From an uncultured Chloroflexota bacterium (lineage in GTDB: Bacteria; Chloroflexota; Anaerolineae; Caldilineales; Caldilineaceae): a DNA stretch of 21,272 bases. Below are positions 1 through 7,668 of this stretch, piece after piece. The position numbers were made by a program, and so were the translations under genes. The notes below the pieces were generated by a model. That model was not told the DNA's origin. It worked only from the letters and a program-made list of their open reading frames with translations, and searched no databases. The stretch is from NCBI GenBank assembly GCA_903858085.1, contig CAIOHJ010000165.1, positions 1 to 21,272 on the forward strand, written 5' to 3'. Position 1 is the first letter of the stretch. Every line of letters starts with the position of its first letter.

Positions 1-946
1 GATCATGGGCCTGCAGTCCCAGAAAATCTCCGGCTCCATACAGGGTGAGGTTGCGTGCCCACAGCGGGCTGGCCAGGAGCAGCGCAGGGAGCAGCAGGAT
101 GGCAACAGCCTGCAAGCCTTGGGCCAGCCTTTGCCGGGTCGGTTGGCTGGGGGGCTGTTCGAGCTGGGCCTGGGGGGCCAGCCAGAGGGTAAGAAAGACG
201 GCACCTGCGGCCAGTGGCAGGAGTGCATACGCGTAGATTTTGGTGGCCATGCCCAGCCCCAGCAATAGCCCCATCCCCAGCAAGCTGCGCGGTGCCAAGG
301 CAGTTGAGGGGGAAGAAAAGCGCTCTTTCATCCAGCGCAGCAGAACCAGCAGGGTGGCCAGCAGGAGCAGTTCGGCCAGCCCATCGTTGTTGATCGACGC
401 GTTCATGGCCACGTGCATGGGGAGGAACGCGGCAAAGGCGGCTGCCCCCACTGTGAGCAGCGGTTTGGTCGGAAAGACGGTGGTCAGACAGGCGTAGAGC
501 AGCAGCAAGCTGCCGGCCCCGAGCAGCACGTTGAAGAGGCGCACCGCCACCGGGTCGCCATGGCCGAGCAGGAAAGCGGGCACGGCCGCCACATAGTACA
601 GGGGGGGCTGATAGGCCTCGTAGCGCAGTGGCTCGATCGAGAGGTGGGGGGGAAAGCCGCCGCCGACCAGGGCGTTGAGGTACTCCTGGTCGTAGTCGCC
701 GGGATGGAGGAACGGCAGCCCCTGTCCTGAGGCGATCGTCGCAATGTTGTTGTAGTGGGCCGGCTCATCGGGGTTCTGCCAAGGGGGGGTGACCACCGCA
801 AAGAGTGTGGCTGCCACCAGATAGCCGGTCAGCACCAGGAGGAGCGCAAGGTGCGAAGATTTGGAGAGGTAGTATTGGTCCAGGCTGGCGGCAATCGGGC
901 GATACCCTGGCACAGACGCCGCAGGTTCTTGAAGCTGCAGGCGCAT
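1..946 (-). CDS. DUF2142/GT39-like polytopic membrane protein, N-terminal part (runs off the window)
   Basis: This gene has no stop codon in the window, so only its first 315 residues are visible. After a cytosolic stretch of about 30 residues comes a hydrophobic helix (about 32-50). It is followed by the motif PPWQNPDEPAHY, whose Asp-Glu just after the first helix is typical of GT-C glycosyltransferases and of DUF2142 proteins. Further on are YQPPLYY and PMHVAMNASINNDGL, both arrangements known from that family, separated by several hydrophobic helices. Members are predicted to sit in the cytoplasmic membrane and transfer sugars from lipid-linked donors, but the substrate cannot be read here. 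The ATG lies 2 nt after the metG stop, so it is probably co-transcribed and possibly coupled with metG. No clear Shine-Dalgarno precedes it. The fold class is fairly sure, the exact family less so. Confidence 0.8.
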   Translation of the reverse strand, partial: MRLQLQEPAASVPGYRPIAASLDQYYLSKSSHLALLLVLTGYLVAATLFAVVTPPWQNPDEPAHYNNIATIASGQGLPFLHPGDYDQEYLNALVGGGFPPHLSIEPLRYEAYQPPLYYVAAVPAFLLGHGDPVAVRLFNVLLGAGSLLLLYACLTTVFPTKPLLTVGAAAFAAFLPMHVAMNASINNDGLAELLLLATLLVLLRWMKERFSSPSTALAPRSLLGMGLLLGLGMATKIYAYALLPLAAGAVFLTLWLAPQAQLEQPPSQPTRQRLAQGLQAVAILLLPALLLASPLWARNLTLYGAGDFLGLQAHD

Positions 947-948
947 GG

Positions 949-2706
949 CTATTCCAACGTTTCTGCCATCGCCGCATCATCCAGCTTGACAAAGAGGGCT
1001 CGGGGCTCGGCCAGCCGCTGTCCTGGCGGCAGCCAGCCTGGCTCCCAGAGCCCGCAGGCTGGGCTGTGGTCGTAGCGCAACACACGATGGCGGCCGCGGC
1101 TGTCCTCGACCAGTTCGGTGTACTGGCGCCCAAAGAGCGGGCGCTGGTAGCCGAGCATCGTATGGACCGCTTCGCTGGCGTGGGGCAGGATCGGCGCCCA
1201 CAGCACTTTGAGCCAGTCGATCGCCTGCAGGGCCACATAGACCGTGGTCGCCGCGCGTGCTGTATCGACGCTGATCAGTTTCCAGGGGGCATTTTCGTTG
1301 AGATACTGGTTGACCCGCTGGCTGAGCTTTCGGACTTCCTGCAAGGCGGCCTTGAGTTTGACCGTCCCGTAGAGGGCTCCGACGCTGTCAAAGCCAGCCC
1401 GCAGCTCGTCGAGCAGGGCCTGGTCGCCGGCGGTCAACTCCCCAGGGAAAGGAACGGCGCCCTCGAAACGTTTGTAGGCAAAGCCCAGCATGCGGTTGAC
1501 CAGATTGCCCCAGTTGGCGACCAGTTCGTTGTTGACCCGGTCTTGAAATTCCTGCCAGGTGAACTCGACATCGGCGGTTTCGGGGGCCAGTGCGGTGAGG
1601 ACATAGCGCCAGGCGTCGGGCTGGAACTGGGCCAGCACGCTGTTCCAGCCGATCACATTGCCGCGGCTGGTGCTGAACTTGTCGCCTCCCAGGTTCAAAT
1701 ATTCGTTGGCCGGCACATCGTAGGGAAGATTCAGGTGGGTGGCGCCGGCGTTGTAGCCGATCAGCATGCCGGGCCAGAGGATGGTGTGGAAGGGGATGTT
1801 GTCTTTGCCGATGAAATTGTAGAGCCGGGCCTCCGGGTTGACGTCGGCATCCCACCACTGTCGCCAGGCTTCGGGGTCGTCCCCCAGATGGGCCCACTCC
1901 ACTGCGGCGCTCAGATAGCCGATCACAGCGTCGTACCAGACGTAGATCCGTTTGTCGGGGTACTCCCCGACCGGGATGGGGATGCCCCAGTCCAGGTCGC
2001 GGGTGATGGCGCGCCCGCGCAGCTCGCGCAGTTCAAGCTGTCCGCGGGTAAAATTGAGCACATTGGGGCGCCAGTGTTCCTTGCCCTGGGCGATCCATTC
2101 CAGCAGCGGGCCGTTCATCTTTGCCAGGTCGAGGAAGAAATGTTCGGTCTCGCGGATTTCCAGCGCCGTGGTGCCGCTGATTTTGGAGCGCGGTCTTTTG
2201 AGTTCCAGCGCGTCGTAGATGCGGCCACAGCGGTCGCACTGATCCCCGCGCGCATCTGCAGAGCCGCAGTAGGGGCATTCACCTTCCACATAGCGGTCGG
2301 CCAGAAATTTTTTGGCGACGGGGTCGTACCACTGACGCTGCACATCTTTGTAGACAAAACCGGTCTCCCAGTGGCGCAGGAACATCTGCTGGGTGACATT
2401 CCAATGGTTGGCTGTGTCGGTGTGGGTGTACAGGTCGAAGGTCAACCCCATGGCAAGACAGCCGTCGACAAAGAGCCCATGATATTTGTCGATAAACTCG
2501 GTGTAGGGCAGGCCCTCTTCGTCTGCCTTGAGCATGATGGGGGTGCCGTGGGTGTCTGAACCGCTCACCATCAGCACGTCGTTGCCAGCCATGCGCTGAA
2601 ACCGGGCAAAGATATCTGGGGGCAGATAGGCCCCGGCGATCTGGCCGATATGCTTTTCACCGTTCACATATGGCCAGGCAACCCCGACCAGAATTTTATG
2701 TCCCAT
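949..2706 (-). CDS. metG: Methionyl-tRNA synthetase
   Basis: The enzyme charges tRNA-Met with methionine in the cytoplasm using ATP. The 585-residue protein shows the class I Rossmann core: HIGQ at residues 19-22 is the HIGH signature, and GDKFSTSRGN around 341-350 is the KMSKS loop, here KFSTS. Between them is a zinc-knuckle pair CPYC/CDRC (Cys144, 147, 157, 160) of the MetG connective-peptide type. The anticodon-binding helical domain follows. There is no C-terminal EMAP/tRNA-binding domain, so this is a short form. An upstream in-frame extension exists, but MGHKILVG with a purine-rich AAAGGGCAGG ahead of it is the sensible start. The gene follows the 76-residue membrane protein by 22 nt and precedes the GT-C gene by 2 nt. 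Identification is very secure. Confidence 0.97.
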   Translation of the reverse strand: MGHKILVGVAWPYVNGEKHIGQIAGAYLPPDIFARFQRMAGNDVLMVSGSDTHGTPIMLKADEEGLPYTEFIDKYHGLFVDGCLAMGLTFDLYTHTDTANHWNVTQQMFLRHWETGFVYKDVQRQWYDPVAKKFLADRYVEGECPYCGSADARGDQCDRCGRIYDALELKRPRSKISGTTALEIRETEHFFLDLAKMNGPLLEWIAQGKEHWRPNVLNFTRGQLELRELRGRAITRDLDWGIPIPVGEYPDKRIYVWYDAVIGYLSAAVEWAHLGDDPEAWRQWWDADVNPEARLYNFIGKDNIPFHTILWPGMLIGYNAGATHLNLPYDVPANEYLNLGGDKFSTSRGNVIGWNSVLAQFQPDAWRYVLTALAPETADVEFTWQEFQDRVNNELVANWGNLVNRMLGFAYKRFEGAVPFPGELTAGDQALLDELRAGFDSVGALYGTVKLKAALQEVRKLSQRVNQYLNENAPWKLISVDTARAATTVYVALQAIDWLKVLWAPILPHASEAVHTMLGYQRPLFGRQYTELVEDSRGRHRVLRYDHSPACGLWEPGWLPPGQRLAEPRALFVKLDDAAMAETLE

Positions 2707-2728
2707 GCCCTGCCCTTTCGTTGTCCTG

Positions 2729-2959
2729 TCAGCGGTTGGCCCACCAGCCAACCAAGGAGACCAGCCCATACAGCAGCAGAAAGAAAACCAGCCCGCCGGT
2801 GATGCAAAGCCAGCCAGCAATGGCACCTCCTGCACCATAATAAGTCCAGATCAGCGCGCCGCCGACGATGTAGAGAATAACAAAAAAACCGATGACCAGC
2901 TGGCCCTCTGTGGTGCGCACAAAGTCTGCTGGATTCCAGCTGCGGCGTCGTTTTCCCAT
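2729..2959 (-). CDS. Small two-helix membrane protein of unknown function
   Basis: This is a 76-residue protein with a basic N-terminus (GKRRRSW) and two hydrophobic helices at about residues 20-40 and 47-70, joined by a short glycine-rich turn. The positive N-terminus suggests that both ends face the cytoplasm. I do not recognise a named family. It is likely real because it sits directly behind a good promoter, ends 22 nt before metG in the same direction, and has clean membrane-protein composition. If the promoter is used as predicted, transcription begins only about 2 nt before the ATG, so the message would be nearly leaderless. A link to MetG beyond shared transcription is not supported. 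Confidence 0.75.
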   Translation of the reverse strand: MGKRRRSWNPADFVRTTEGQLVIGFFVILYIVGGALIWTYYGAGGAIAGWLCITGGLVFFLLLYGLVSLVGWWANR

Positions 2960-2967
2960 GGCTTCCG

Positions 2968-2997
2968 ATTATAACCGCTCGGGCCAACAGCTGCCAA
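2968..2997 (-). promoter_or_regulatory. Sigma70-type promoter for the small membrane protein-metG operon
   Basis: Read on the minus strand, there is a -35 TTGGCA (2997-2992), an 18-nt spacer and a perfect -10 TATAAT (2973-2968). The predicted start of transcription is near 2961, only about 2 nt before the ATG at 2959. Either the transcript is leaderless or the true start codon lies slightly downstream. The hexamer match is seen in the sequence; its use is inferred. Confidence 0.6.
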
Positions 2998-3055
2998 GGT
3001 GGCTGGGCCATCGGGGCATCCTGCTGGCCACCAGATTGTCTTCTGCCCGACCCCA

Positions 3056-3078
3056 GCCAGCCTCCGCAGCGGGCTGGC
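3056..3078. repeat. 7-bp inverted repeat next to the lipoprotein promoter
   Basis: GCCAGCC (3056-3062) and GGCTGGC (3072-3078) are perfect inverted copies separated by 9 nt, ending 2 nt before the -35 box at 3081. The position would suit a regulator site or a hairpin. GCCAGC/GCTGGC words are common in this DNA, so chance is possible. Confidence 0.35.
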
Positions 3079-3080
3079 GA

Positions 3081-3109
3081 TTGGCAATTTGGGGCTCTGC
3101 TGCCATAAT
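3081..3109 (+). promoter_or_regulatory. Sigma70-type promoter for the lipoprotein gene
   Basis: A -35 TTGGCA (3081-3086), a 17-nt spacer and a -10 CATAAT (3104-3109) give 5/6 matches at both hexamers with ideal spacing. Transcription would start near 3116, leaving a leader of about 55 nt before the ATG at 3171. Confidence 0.6.
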
Positions 3110-3157
3110 GTACAAAAGCAAGCTGCTGTCCAGTGGAGTCTTTGCGAACAGAATCAT

Positions 3158-3163
3158 AAAGGA
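3158..3163 (+). promoter_or_regulatory. Ribosome binding site fixing the lipoprotein start
   Basis: AAAGGA lies 7 nt before the ATG at 3171. It selects that ATG over the much longer upstream reading frame open from 2892, and the chosen start gives a proper lipoprotein signal peptide. Confidence 0.6.
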
Positions 3164-3170
3164 ATGCGCA

Positions 3171-3917
3171 ATGTTGAATCCAGTACGTCTCTTTTCTGGT
3201 CTGTGGCCGGCCCTTCTGTTGGCCCTGCTGCTCCTGGTGGGCTGTTCCCAGCCGGCTCCTGTGGCGCTCCGTTTCAACCCAGCTCCTTGGCAAGAAGGGG
3301 AGACCCATACGTTTCGCCTCACCGACAGTGACGGAACGTATGCGGGCACAATGACCTACACCCTGACCTCTGGAACGAACGATGGTGGGGAGCGTCTCTG
3401 GTCCCTGCTGCGTCAGACCCAGGCGCAGGACGGGCAGGAGACGGTCACAGTCAAATTTTTTGAGGCTGGCTTTCGGCCCCAGGCTTCGCTGTTGGAACGG
3501 TCCAGCGCCGCAGGGACAGAGACGGTGGACGCTCAGTATGCTGGCCCAGCCGTCGACCTGGTGTTGACCACGCGAGCGGATGTCGCGACCACCCAGCGCA
3601 TCGAGATCCCAAGCGATGTGCGGGAGGCGGTGACCCTCCCGATGCTTGTGCGGGCGCTTCCTCTGGCGCGCGGCTACGCCACCCAGCTGAATTCATTTTT
3701 GCCGGTCGCCGGCACCTTGGAAAGAGTGACGGTTCGGGTGGTGGGAGACGAATCGCTCCCGGTCGCGGCCGGTCTGTACGACACCTGGGTTGTCCTGCTT
3801 GACACTGGCGATACGGTCAGCCGATTGTGGGTTGCACAGAGCGCCCCTTATCCGCTGGTCAAGTATATTGATGGGCGCAATCGTGCGACCCTCGAACTGG
3901 AACAATATACGCCCTGA
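3171..3917 (+). CDS. Predicted lipoprotein, DUF3108-like, unknown function
   Basis: The 248-residue product has a type II signal peptide: a short basic start, a run of Ala/Leu (residues 11-23) and the lipobox LVGC with Cys25 as the lipidated residue. It should be anchored on the outer face of the membrane. The rest is a beta-rich domain with alternating hydrophobic and polar residues. The end (YDTWVVLLDTGD, then RLWVAQSAPYPLVKY) resembles the C-terminal strands of DUF3108/TapB-like proteins; this resemblance is by eye and not certain. It is the only plus-strand gene, with its own promoter and ribosome binding site. It converges with the DUF5671-like gene 40 nt downstream. No catalytic motif is visible. 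Confidence 0.85.
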   Translation: MLNPVRLFSGLWPALLLALLLLVGCSQPAPVALRFNPAPWQEGETHTFRLTDSDGTYAGTMTYTLTSGTNDGGERLWSLLRQTQAQDGQETVTVKFFEAGFRPQASLLERSSAAGTETVDAQYAGPAVDLVLTTRADVATTQRIEIPSDVREAVTLPMLVRALPLARGYATQLNSFLPVAGTLERVTVRVVGDESLPVAAGLYDTWVVLLDTGDTVSRLWVAQSAPYPLVKYIDGRNRATLELEQYTP

Positions 3918-3930
3918 TCGAAGGGAGATC

Positions 3931-3948
3931 GCCAGCTGCCCGGCTGGC
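3931..3948. terminator. Hairpin in the convergent gap, possible bidirectional terminator
   Basis: GCCAGC (3931-3936) pairs with GCTGGC (3943-3948) around a 6-nt loop, inside the 40-nt gap between two converging genes. There is no T-tract on either side, so it is at best a weak or factor-assisted terminator. Confidence 0.35.
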
Positions 3949-3957
3949 CCGGTTCAG

Positions 3958-5589
3958 CTAGACGCCACGCCTCTGTTCCAGCGCCGCCAGTTCTGCCCGG
4001 GCGCTGTTGAGTTCCTCTTCCAGCAGGGCAATCCGTACCTGCAGCGCAGCGTATGGGTCAGCTGCTTCAACAAGCTGGGGTGGTTTCTCAAAGCGGCCAT
4101 CCGCGCGCAGCGCCCACAGATGGATGCTCCAGAGGACGGCGGCGATGGCGCTGTCCGCCAGCTGGTAGGCCAGTTCATTGGAGGAAAAAGCCAGATCGGG
4201 CTCGCCCAGCAGTGTGAGCAGCACCCGGTAGAGGGCCTGGGCCAGCGTGCTGAGCAGGAGCAGGGCCCCGACCAGGGCGACACCGTAGAGGTAGACTTTG
4301 CGCGGCCAGGAATCGCGTTCCTGGCCGCCTTCGGCCGTCTCTGCGATCGACTGTACGCGGCGCCAAAAAATGGTCCAGACCGGGGCCCCCACAGCCAGCA
4401 GCGACAGCCCTGTGGCCAACGGGTCGTCCCAGAGGTCTCCGGTCAACCAGCTGCCCAACAAGGCATGGATGACCTGTACTGCGCCTGTCCAGAGCAGTGC
4501 CAGCCCGATGGCGGCCACCAGGTAGGCGTAGAGCCGGCGCACCATGGCGCTCTGCCCGCTGTCGCCGTACGCGTCGGTCTCTCTGCGCAGCAGTGCCCAG
4601 TGCCCTCCCCACACAAGCACCCCGATCGGGATGAAAGAGGTCGGTTCGATCATCTGTTCCAGCAGCTCGGCGAGCGTTCCTCCGCCGCTGCCCAGCGCCA
4701 TCAACAACGCCTCGCGCAGCAACAGCGCCGCCGGCGTCAACGCCAGCGCTGCCCCGCTGAAAACGCTCAGATAGAGGTAGATGCGGCGCATCGCTGCCTG
4801 TCCCTCGTGGCGGTCGACGTCGATCATCTGCCGCCACTGCTGCCAGTTGACCCGCCAGAGCCAGCCCCCGACCAGCAGCTGGCTGAAGGCTCCCCCAAAG
4901 GGCAGATGCCACCACTCCTGGTCGAGGGCACCGCTCCACCGATCCACAGCAACCTGCAGGCCCAGCTGGATCAGGGTCCGTGCGCCCCACACGGCCAGCC
5001 CCAGGCCAAACAGGCCTGCTGCAAGCAAGAAGAGCTGACGGACAAAACGGGCCCCTCTCTGCTCGCGCCCCTGGTCTCCATCCGCCACAAGAACACGATG
5101 CCAGTATCCAAGCAATCCAGCCCCGATCCCGGCTGTGCTCCCCCAGGTCAGCCATCCACTCGGCCACAGCTCGACCGACCGCACCGGGAGACCGGCGATC
5201 AGCCAGGTCAGGTCTCGGAGGATTGGATAGAGATTGGCGAGCACCAGCCCCAGGCTGACTGCGGTCGACCCGTACAGAAAGAGCTTGCGCAGCACAGAGG
5301 CACGCTCGGGGGGCTCCTTGCGGAAACGCTGGCCGAGCCACCAGTGCACCAGGAAGAGGGGCGTTGCCACCGCCAGCATCCCGATCGAGCGGGCAGTGGC
5401 GCTGCGCACAAAGGTGCCTTGCAGGATGCCGCCGCTTTGCAGCCACATCCGGCCGATCAGATCGATCAGATCGATCACGCCGACCAGCACAAAGATCTGG
5501 CTGACAAAGGCGACCAGGTAGACGTAAAACCGGCGTACGGCAGCCAGCCGGTGCATTTTGGGGCGTGGGACAGAATCGGTCGCTTGCAT
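3958..5589 (-). CDS. Large membrane protein of six DUF5671-like two-helix modules
   Basis: The 543-residue protein consists of six successive copies of one unit. Each begins with a basic-aromatic signature (VRRFYVY, LRKLFLY, VRQLFLL, MRRIYLY, VRRLYAY, PRKVYLY) at about residues 19, 101, 184, 268, 351 and 430, a spacing of 79-84. Each unit holds two hydrophobic helices and ends about 60 residues later in a Trp-containing motif such as HWALLRRE or YWHRV, predicting twelve membrane helices. This matches my knowledge of DUF5671, which occurs in multiple copies in Chloroflexota. The last ~25 residues form a coiled coil rich in Leu/Glu. No function is known. Two ATGs are 9 nt apart; the second (5589) has GGAG at 9 nt, while the first (5598) has it adjoining. 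It follows the NTF2-like gene by 15 nt and is probably co-transcribed with it. Confidence 0.88.
   Translation of the reverse strand: MQATDSVPRPKMHRLAAVRRFYVYLVAFVSQIFVLVGVIDLIDLIGRMWLQSGGILQGTFVRSATARSIGMLAVATPLFLVHWWLGQRFRKEPPERASVLRKLFLYGSTAVSLGLVLANLYPILRDLTWLIAGLPVRSVELWPSGWLTWGSTAGIGAGLLGYWHRVLVADGDQGREQRGARFVRQLFLLAAGLFGLGLAVWGARTLIQLGLQVAVDRWSGALDQEWWHLPFGGAFSQLLVGGWLWRVNWQQWRQMIDVDRHEGQAAMRRIYLYLSVFSGAALALTPAALLLREALLMALGSGGGTLAELLEQMIEPTSFIPIGVLVWGGHWALLRRETDAYGDSGQSAMVRRLYAYLVAAIGLALLWTGAVQVIHALLGSWLTGDLWDDPLATGLSLLAVGAPVWTIFWRRVQSIAETAEGGQERDSWPRKVYLYGVALVGALLLLSTLAQALYRVLLTLLGEPDLAFSSNELAYQLADSAIAAVLWSIHLWALRADGRFEKPPQLVEAADPYAALQVRIALLEEELNSARAELAALEQRRGV
5455..5477. repeat. 9-bp tandem repeat inside the six-module membrane protein gene
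   Basis: GATCAGATC occurs twice in direct tandem (5455-5463 and 5464-5472), followed by GATCA. It encodes the repeated residues IDLIDLI in the first transmembrane helix. It looks like a small in-frame duplication. Confidence 0.6.
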
Positions 5590-5604
5590 CGTAGCCATCT
5601 CCGC

Positions 5605-6084
5605 TCAGTAGAAATATTCCTGTGCGTTGATCTTCCAGGTTTCATTTTCCCGGATCACCTCGACCGTGCGTTCTGAAGACCAGGTCGATCCCCCCTCGAA
5701 GAGCCCTCCGGTCGCGTACATGTCGATAGCAACCGTCACATAGGCTCGCTGGGCGTCCTGCGGGTCTGGATTTACCTGCAGAACGCGCAGGCGCCGTGCG
5801 GTTTCGTCGGACAGGTAGCTCTCCCCGCGCAGCGGGCCATAGCCGGCTTCTCCGGCGACCTCTTCCAGCACCCGGCTGCTGTACTGGGCGCGGGCGGTGG
5901 CAATGTCCCCTTTGCGGAAGGCCAAAAATGCGTTGTAGACCGGGGTCTCTGGCACATCTTCTGTGCGATACGCTTGCAGCTCATCGCTGTTTCCGCTGCG
6001 GTTGACCAGGATCACGGCGGTCAACGCCAGAATCCCCACCACAGCCAGAACCACAAGGGTGAATTTATCCAGTCGAATGTTCAC
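5605..6084 (-). CDS. Single-pass membrane protein with NTF2-like extracytoplasmic domain
   Basis: The 159-residue product has a short basic N-terminus (MNIRLDK), one transmembrane helix at about 9-27 and an outside domain of about 125 residues. That domain begins with a helix carrying YNAFLAFRKGD.A.A, has a polar middle, and ends in strands reading AYVTVAID and then WSSERTVEVIRENETWKI. This is the usual pattern of NTF2/DUF4878-like folds, used as ligand-binding or scaffolding domains. No catalytic residues can be proposed. A longer in-frame ATG start exists at 6129, but AGGAGG at 6095-6090 lies 5 nt before the GTG at 6084 and decides for GTG. The gene precedes the six-module membrane protein by 15 nt; they may work together in the membrane, which is inference. 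Confidence 0.82.
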   Translation of the reverse strand: MNIRLDKFTLVVLAVVGILALTAVILVNRSGNSDELQAYRTEDVPETPVYNAFLAFRKGDIATARAQYSSRVLEEVAGEAGYGPLRGESYLSDETARRLRVLQVNPDPQDAQRAYVTVAIDMYATGGLFEGGSTWSSERTVEVIRENETWKINAQEYFY

Positions 6085-6089
6085 ACATG

Positions 6090-6095
6090 CCTCCT
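6090..6095 (-). promoter_or_regulatory. Perfect Shine-Dalgarno deciding the GTG start of the NTF2-like gene
   Basis: AGGAGG on the minus strand with a 5-nt spacer to GTG at 6084-6082. It is the strongest ribosome binding site in the window, and it argues against the longer start at 6129. Confidence 0.75.
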
Positions 6096-6117
6096 GATGA
6101 GTAACTTGTCTCTCTAC

Positions 6118-6146
6118 AGCATAGCGCACAATGCGAGAAGATTCAA
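6118..6146 (-). promoter_or_regulatory. Possible sigma70 promoter for the NTF2-like/DUF5671-like pair
   Basis: On the minus strand TTGAAT (6146-6141), a 17-nt spacer and TATGCT (6123-6118) match the consensus at 4/6 and 4/6. It overlaps the last bases of rnhA and would give a leader of about 27 nt that includes the AGGAGG. Confidence 0.4.
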
Positions 6147-6624
6147 TCCCCTCCTTCTGGGTAGCCGGGGTCAGGGAGAAGATCGTTTTTCAGGCGAGCT
6201 GCCATTGCCAGCTGGTCGCACCGTTCGTTCTCGACATCCCCGGCATGGCCTTTGAGCCATTCAAAGGTGACGGTATGGCGTTCGCACAGCTGCAGCAGCG
6301 TTTCCCAGAGATCTGGGTTGGCGGCAGGCTGTCTGTCGGCGCGTCGCCACTGGTTGGCGCGCCAGCGGCTAGCCCAGCCTTTGCGCATGGCGTTGACCAG
6401 GTATTCAGAGTCGCTGAAGAGTGTCACCTCGCAGGGGAGCTTGAGCAGCTCCAGCCCGGCGATCGCGGCCATGATTTCCATTCGGTTGTTGGTGGTGCGG
6501 CGGTAGCCGTTGGCGAGCTCTTTGCGGTGGGGGCCGTAGAGCAAGACGACCCCGTAGCCGCCGGGCCCTGGGTTGGGGTCGCAGCCGCCGTCGGTGTAGA
6601 TGAGGACCTGTTTGCGCGGCGTGT

Positions 6625-6628
<4 letters not shown>
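6143..6628 (-). CDS. rnhA: Ribonuclease HI
   Basis: The enzyme degrades the RNA strand of RNA-DNA hybrids, including R-loops and leftover Okazaki primers. The 161-residue protein is the normal single-domain length. It shows the full catalytic set: Asp13 in YTDGGCDPNP, Glu51 in NNRMEIMAAI, Asp73 in FSDSEYLV and Asp138 in ENERCDQLA, plus the conserved His128 in WLKGHAGD. An in-frame extension of 13 residues exists, but the chosen ATG overlaps the stop of the preceding gene as ATGA, a classic coupling arrangement, and no Shine-Dalgarno is seen for either start. Its position as last gene of a glycan-related operon is likely incidental. The identification is secure. Confidence 0.96.

Positions 6629-7660
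<1,032 letters not shown>

Positions 7661-7668
<8 letters not shown>

Noticed and set aside
341..350. As residue numbers of MetG: the KFSTS variant of KMSKS as a sign of an inactive enzyme.
   Set aside because: The lysine and the final serine context are kept, and related variants are known in functional MetG proteins; nothing else in the protein is missing.
805..2559. A 584-codon plus-strand frame opposite metG.
   Set aside because: It lies over a gene with complete synthetase motifs and shows no recognisable domain; it is an antisense effect of GC-rich codons.
2892..3917. An upstream extension of the lipoprotein frame to 2892.
   Set aside because: It would bury the signal peptide and overlap the divergent small gene and both promoters; the ATG at 3171 has a Shine-Dalgarno and starts the lipoprotein signal.
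3790..5676. A 628-codon plus-strand frame opposite the six-module membrane protein.
   Set aside because: Gln/Pro/Asp-rich with no hydrophobic or domain pattern, and it overlaps the end of the real lipoprotein gene in another frame.
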